Shown: piece by piece, positions 13,558 through 15,179 of the stretch | How positions within the stretch are numbered: the first letter of the stretch is position 1 | How the letters are laid out: each line of letters starts with the position of its first letter | NCBI GenBank assembly: GCA_012514855.1 | Contig: JAAYZL010000295.1 | Location: forward strand, 1-15,179 | DNA length: 15,179 nt | Source of the DNA: Clostridiales bacterium | GTDB taxonomy: Bacteria > Bacillota_A > Clostridia > Christensenellales > Aristaeellaceae | Reading direction: 5' to 3' | The notes under the pieces: model-generated | The model's database searches: none | Seen by the model: the letters and a program-made list of their open reading frames with translations, nothing else | What the model was told of the DNA's origin: nothing | Made by a program: the position numbers and the translations under genes

Positions 13558-14394
13558 TCATTCCCCCTCCAGATATTTCGCGTCGTATGTGGGCACGACG
13601 TCGCTGCCGAGCCTGAGCGAGATGATCTGGGACGTCTCGTTGAGGCAGGGCAGAATCTCGTCCCGTATCCGGGAATTGGGGAGCTCGTCGATCGCGCTGA
13701 AGATGCTCAGCGCCGCGGCGACCTGGTTTTTGTAGTCGTACAGCGGCACCGACACGCAGCGGATGCCGAGCTCGCACTCCTGGTCGTCGATCGCGAAGCC
13801 CTGCTCGCGGACCTTCTGAATCTCCTCGTGGAGCGCCGCCTCTTCGACGATCGAATGCTCGGTCACGCGCTGCAGCCCGGCCGCCACGTAGTTCCTGAAC
13901 CGGAAATCCGAATAGGTGGACAGGAAGACCTTGCCGGAGCCGGTGCAGCTCATCGGCGCCTCGCGCCCGATGCGCGTCAGCATGCCCCGGAGCAGGTGCG
14001 GGTTGTTGACGACGTCCAGGTACACGATCTTGCCGTCCTCCTCGATGACCAGGCAGCACGACACGCTCATGCGCTTCGTGATGTCCGTCAAAAAGGGCGA
14101 GGCGATGCTCTTCACGCCCATGAACGAGCCGACGCGGTAGCCGAGCTTCGCGATCTTCAGCGTCAGGCTGTAGCGCAGCGTCCGCTCCTCCTGATAGGCA
14201 TAGCCGCTGCCGATGAGCGCGTTGATATAGCGCAACACCGTCGACTGGGACATCTCGAGCTGGTTCGCGATGTCCTGCAGGCGCATCGGGAGAATGTTCT
14301 CGGAGAGGCACTCCATGATCTGCAGCATTCGGTTCGACGATCGGCTCGACGCCTCGCTTCGGATCATTCTCTCTTCTTTCCTACCCATAATCAT
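13558..14394 (-). CDS. IclR-family transcriptional regulator
   Basis: About 278-residue regulator. The N-terminal winged helix-turn-helix follows SNRMLQIMECLSENILPM, with LQDIANQLEMSQSTVLRYI as the helix-turn-helix. The C-terminal IclR effector domain shows LTRIGREAPMSCTGSGKVFL and DQECELGIRCVSVPLYDY, the conserved stretch in which small organic acids or sugar-acid intermediates bind. The start is uncertain: in-frame TTG 14397 and ATG at 14394, 14388 and 14367 are possible and none has an ideal ribosome binding site; 14367 has AGGAAAG upstream. It lies about 118 bp downstream of the aldehyde dehydrogenase on the same strand and overlaps the racemase-family gene, so it probably controls this minus-strand arm. 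A TATAAA-like -10 lies in the gap upstream but its -35 is weak. Confidence 0.92.
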   Translation of the reverse strand: MIMGRKEERMIRSEASSRSSNRMLQIMECLSENILPMRLQDIANQLEMSQSTVLRYINALIGSGYAYQEERTLRYSLTLKIAKLGYRVGSFMGVKSIASPFLTDITKRMSVSCCLVIEEDGKIVYLDVVNNPHLLRGMLTRIGREAPMSCTGSGKVFLSTYSDFRFRNYVAAGLQRVTEHSIVEEAALHEEIQKVREQGFAIDDQECELGIRCVSVPLYDYKNQVAAALSIFSAIDELPNSRIRDEILPCLNETSQIISLRLGSDVVPTYDAKYLEGE

Positions 14395-14511
14395 CAATTT
14401 CCGCCCCGCTCCATACGCATTCCATCTTTATATAGTATCATTGAAAACGGCCGGCGCGCAACACATCCTCCATTAAATTTTGCGAAACGCGCAGGATTCC
14501 CGGCTCCGGCG

Positions 14512-15179
14512 TCATATGCGCTCGACGGTTCCCTCCCAGGTGCTGATTGCGCGCCTGCGGGAGTGCTCGTCGTACCAGTGCTTCGTGACGGTCTTCGCGC
14601 GCGTGTAGAAGCGCACGCCGTCCAGACCCAGCACGTGCTGGTCGCCGAAGAACGAGTCCTTGTTGCCGGAGAACGGGAAGTACGCCGACGGAACCGGTAT
14701 GCCGACGTTGACGCCGACCATGCCGCCGTCCGACAACAGCTCAAACTGGCGCGCGTAGTAGCCGTTCTGCGTGAAGATCACCGAGCCGTTCGCGAACGGG
14801 TTCGCGTTCATGATCTCCAGGCCCTCCTCGAACGTCTTTACGCGCTTGATGACCGTGACCGGGCCGAAGATCTCGCGGTCGCCGACGGACATTTCACCCG
14901 TCACATGGTCGAAGATCGTCGGGCCGACGAAGAACCCGCCCTCATATCCCGGAACGACGGTATCGCGGCCGTCGAGCACGAGCTCCGCGCCCTCGTAGAC
15001 GCCCTTCTGTATCCAGTCGCAGACGAACTTCTTGTGCTCCGCCGTCACCAGCGGCCCGAGCTTCGTGCCAATGTGGTACGCGCAGCCCACGACCATCTTC
15101 TGGGCCTTTTCCTTTAAGAGCTTCACAAACTCGTCCGCGATCGTCTCCTGCACGCAGATCGCGGGCAGCGCCATGCAGC
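14512..15179 (-). CDS. mmsA: CoA-acylating aldehyde dehydrogenase, MmsA/IolA type, C-terminal part cut by window edge
   Basis: 222 codons of the C-terminal part are visible; the NAD-binding half lies beyond the right edge. The first visible residues are C-M-A-L-P, where the Cys (codon 15175-15177) is the catalytic nucleophile of the GQRCMAL motif typical of this family. GVNVGIPVPSAYFPFSGNKD, SFFGDQHVLGLDGVRFYT and RAKTVTKHWYDE are diagnostic of methylmalonate-semialdehyde dehydrogenase (ALDH6), which converts malonate or methylmalonate semialdehyde plus CoA and NAD to acetyl-CoA or propionyl-CoA with loss of CO2. In bacteria it ends valine and inositol catabolism. The extra tail after RWF-like KHWYDE (about 18 residues) is longer than usual but in frame. 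Here it could handle the aldehyde released by the sugar pathway. It is transcribed toward the IclR gene. Confidence 0.92.
   Translation of the reverse strand, partial: CMALPAICVQETIADEFVKLLKEKAQKMVVGCAYHIGTKLGPLVTAEHKKFVCDWIQKGVYEGAELVLDGRDTVVPGYEGGFFVGPTIFDHVTGEMSVGDREIFGPVTVIKRVKTFEEGLEIMNANPFANGSVIFTQNGYYARQFELLSDGGMVGVNVGIPVPSAYFPFSGNKDSFFGDQHVLGLDGVRFYTRAKTVTKHWYDEHSRRRAISTWEGTVERI

Overview
The window looks like chromosome from a high-GC (about 60-65% by eye) anaerobic bacterium with Gram-positive-style expression signals: strong AAGGAGG-type ribosome binding sites, TTG and GTG starts, and AT-rich intergenic islands with near-consensus sigma-A promoters. Two oxygen-sensitive glycyl radical enzymes (GREs) point to a strict or near-strict anaerobe. 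My best guess is a Clostridia-type Firmicute; the lack of a lipobox on the solute-binding protein would fit lineages such as Christensenellales, but that placement is inference only. No rRNA, tRNA, CRISPR array, IS element or phage gene was seen, and no gene-free stretch exceeds 300 bases.

Layout. (1) 1-3489, minus strand: two tandem GREs in one operon, a complete 803-residue enzyme followed after 13 bp by a second GRE that runs off the left edge. (2) 3490-3638: a divergent control region with a near-perfect promoter facing left, an extended -10 promoter facing right, and three hexamer half-sites phased 18 bp apart. (3) 3639-5254, plus strand: an unusually short GRE activase lacking the ferredoxin-like insert, then a DeoR/GlpR-family repressor with its own promoter. 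(4) 5281-11851, plus strand: two tandem promoters, then a ROK-family sugar kinase, a complete ribose-type ABC importer (binding protein, double ATPase, two permeases) and a shikimate-dehydrogenase-like oxidoreductase. (5) 11852-12087: a hairpin-dense intergenic stretch ending in a rho-independent terminator. (6) 12088-12822, plus strand: a DeoC-family aldolase. (7) 12839-12884: a strong hairpin between convergent genes. (8) 12899-15179, minus strand: an MmsA/IolA-type CoA-acylating aldehyde dehydrogenase (cut by the right edge), an IclR regulator and an Asp/Glu-racemase-family protein.

How the parts may work together (inference). The window reads as a catabolic island for one sugar-like or polyol-like compound. 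The substrate would be imported by the ABC transporter, phosphorylated by the ROK kinase, oxidised by the SDH-like enzyme, dehydrated or cleaved by the GREs, split by the DeoC-like aldolase, and an aldehyde fragment turned into acyl-CoA by the MmsA-type dehydrogenase. Three of these enzymes (kinase, SDH-like, aldolase) keep their catalytic residues but have changed substrate-contact positions, so the substrate is probably not glucose, shikimate or deoxyribose 5-phosphate. The combination of paired GREs, a reduced activase and altered-specificity sugar enzymes is the most interesting aspect of the window.
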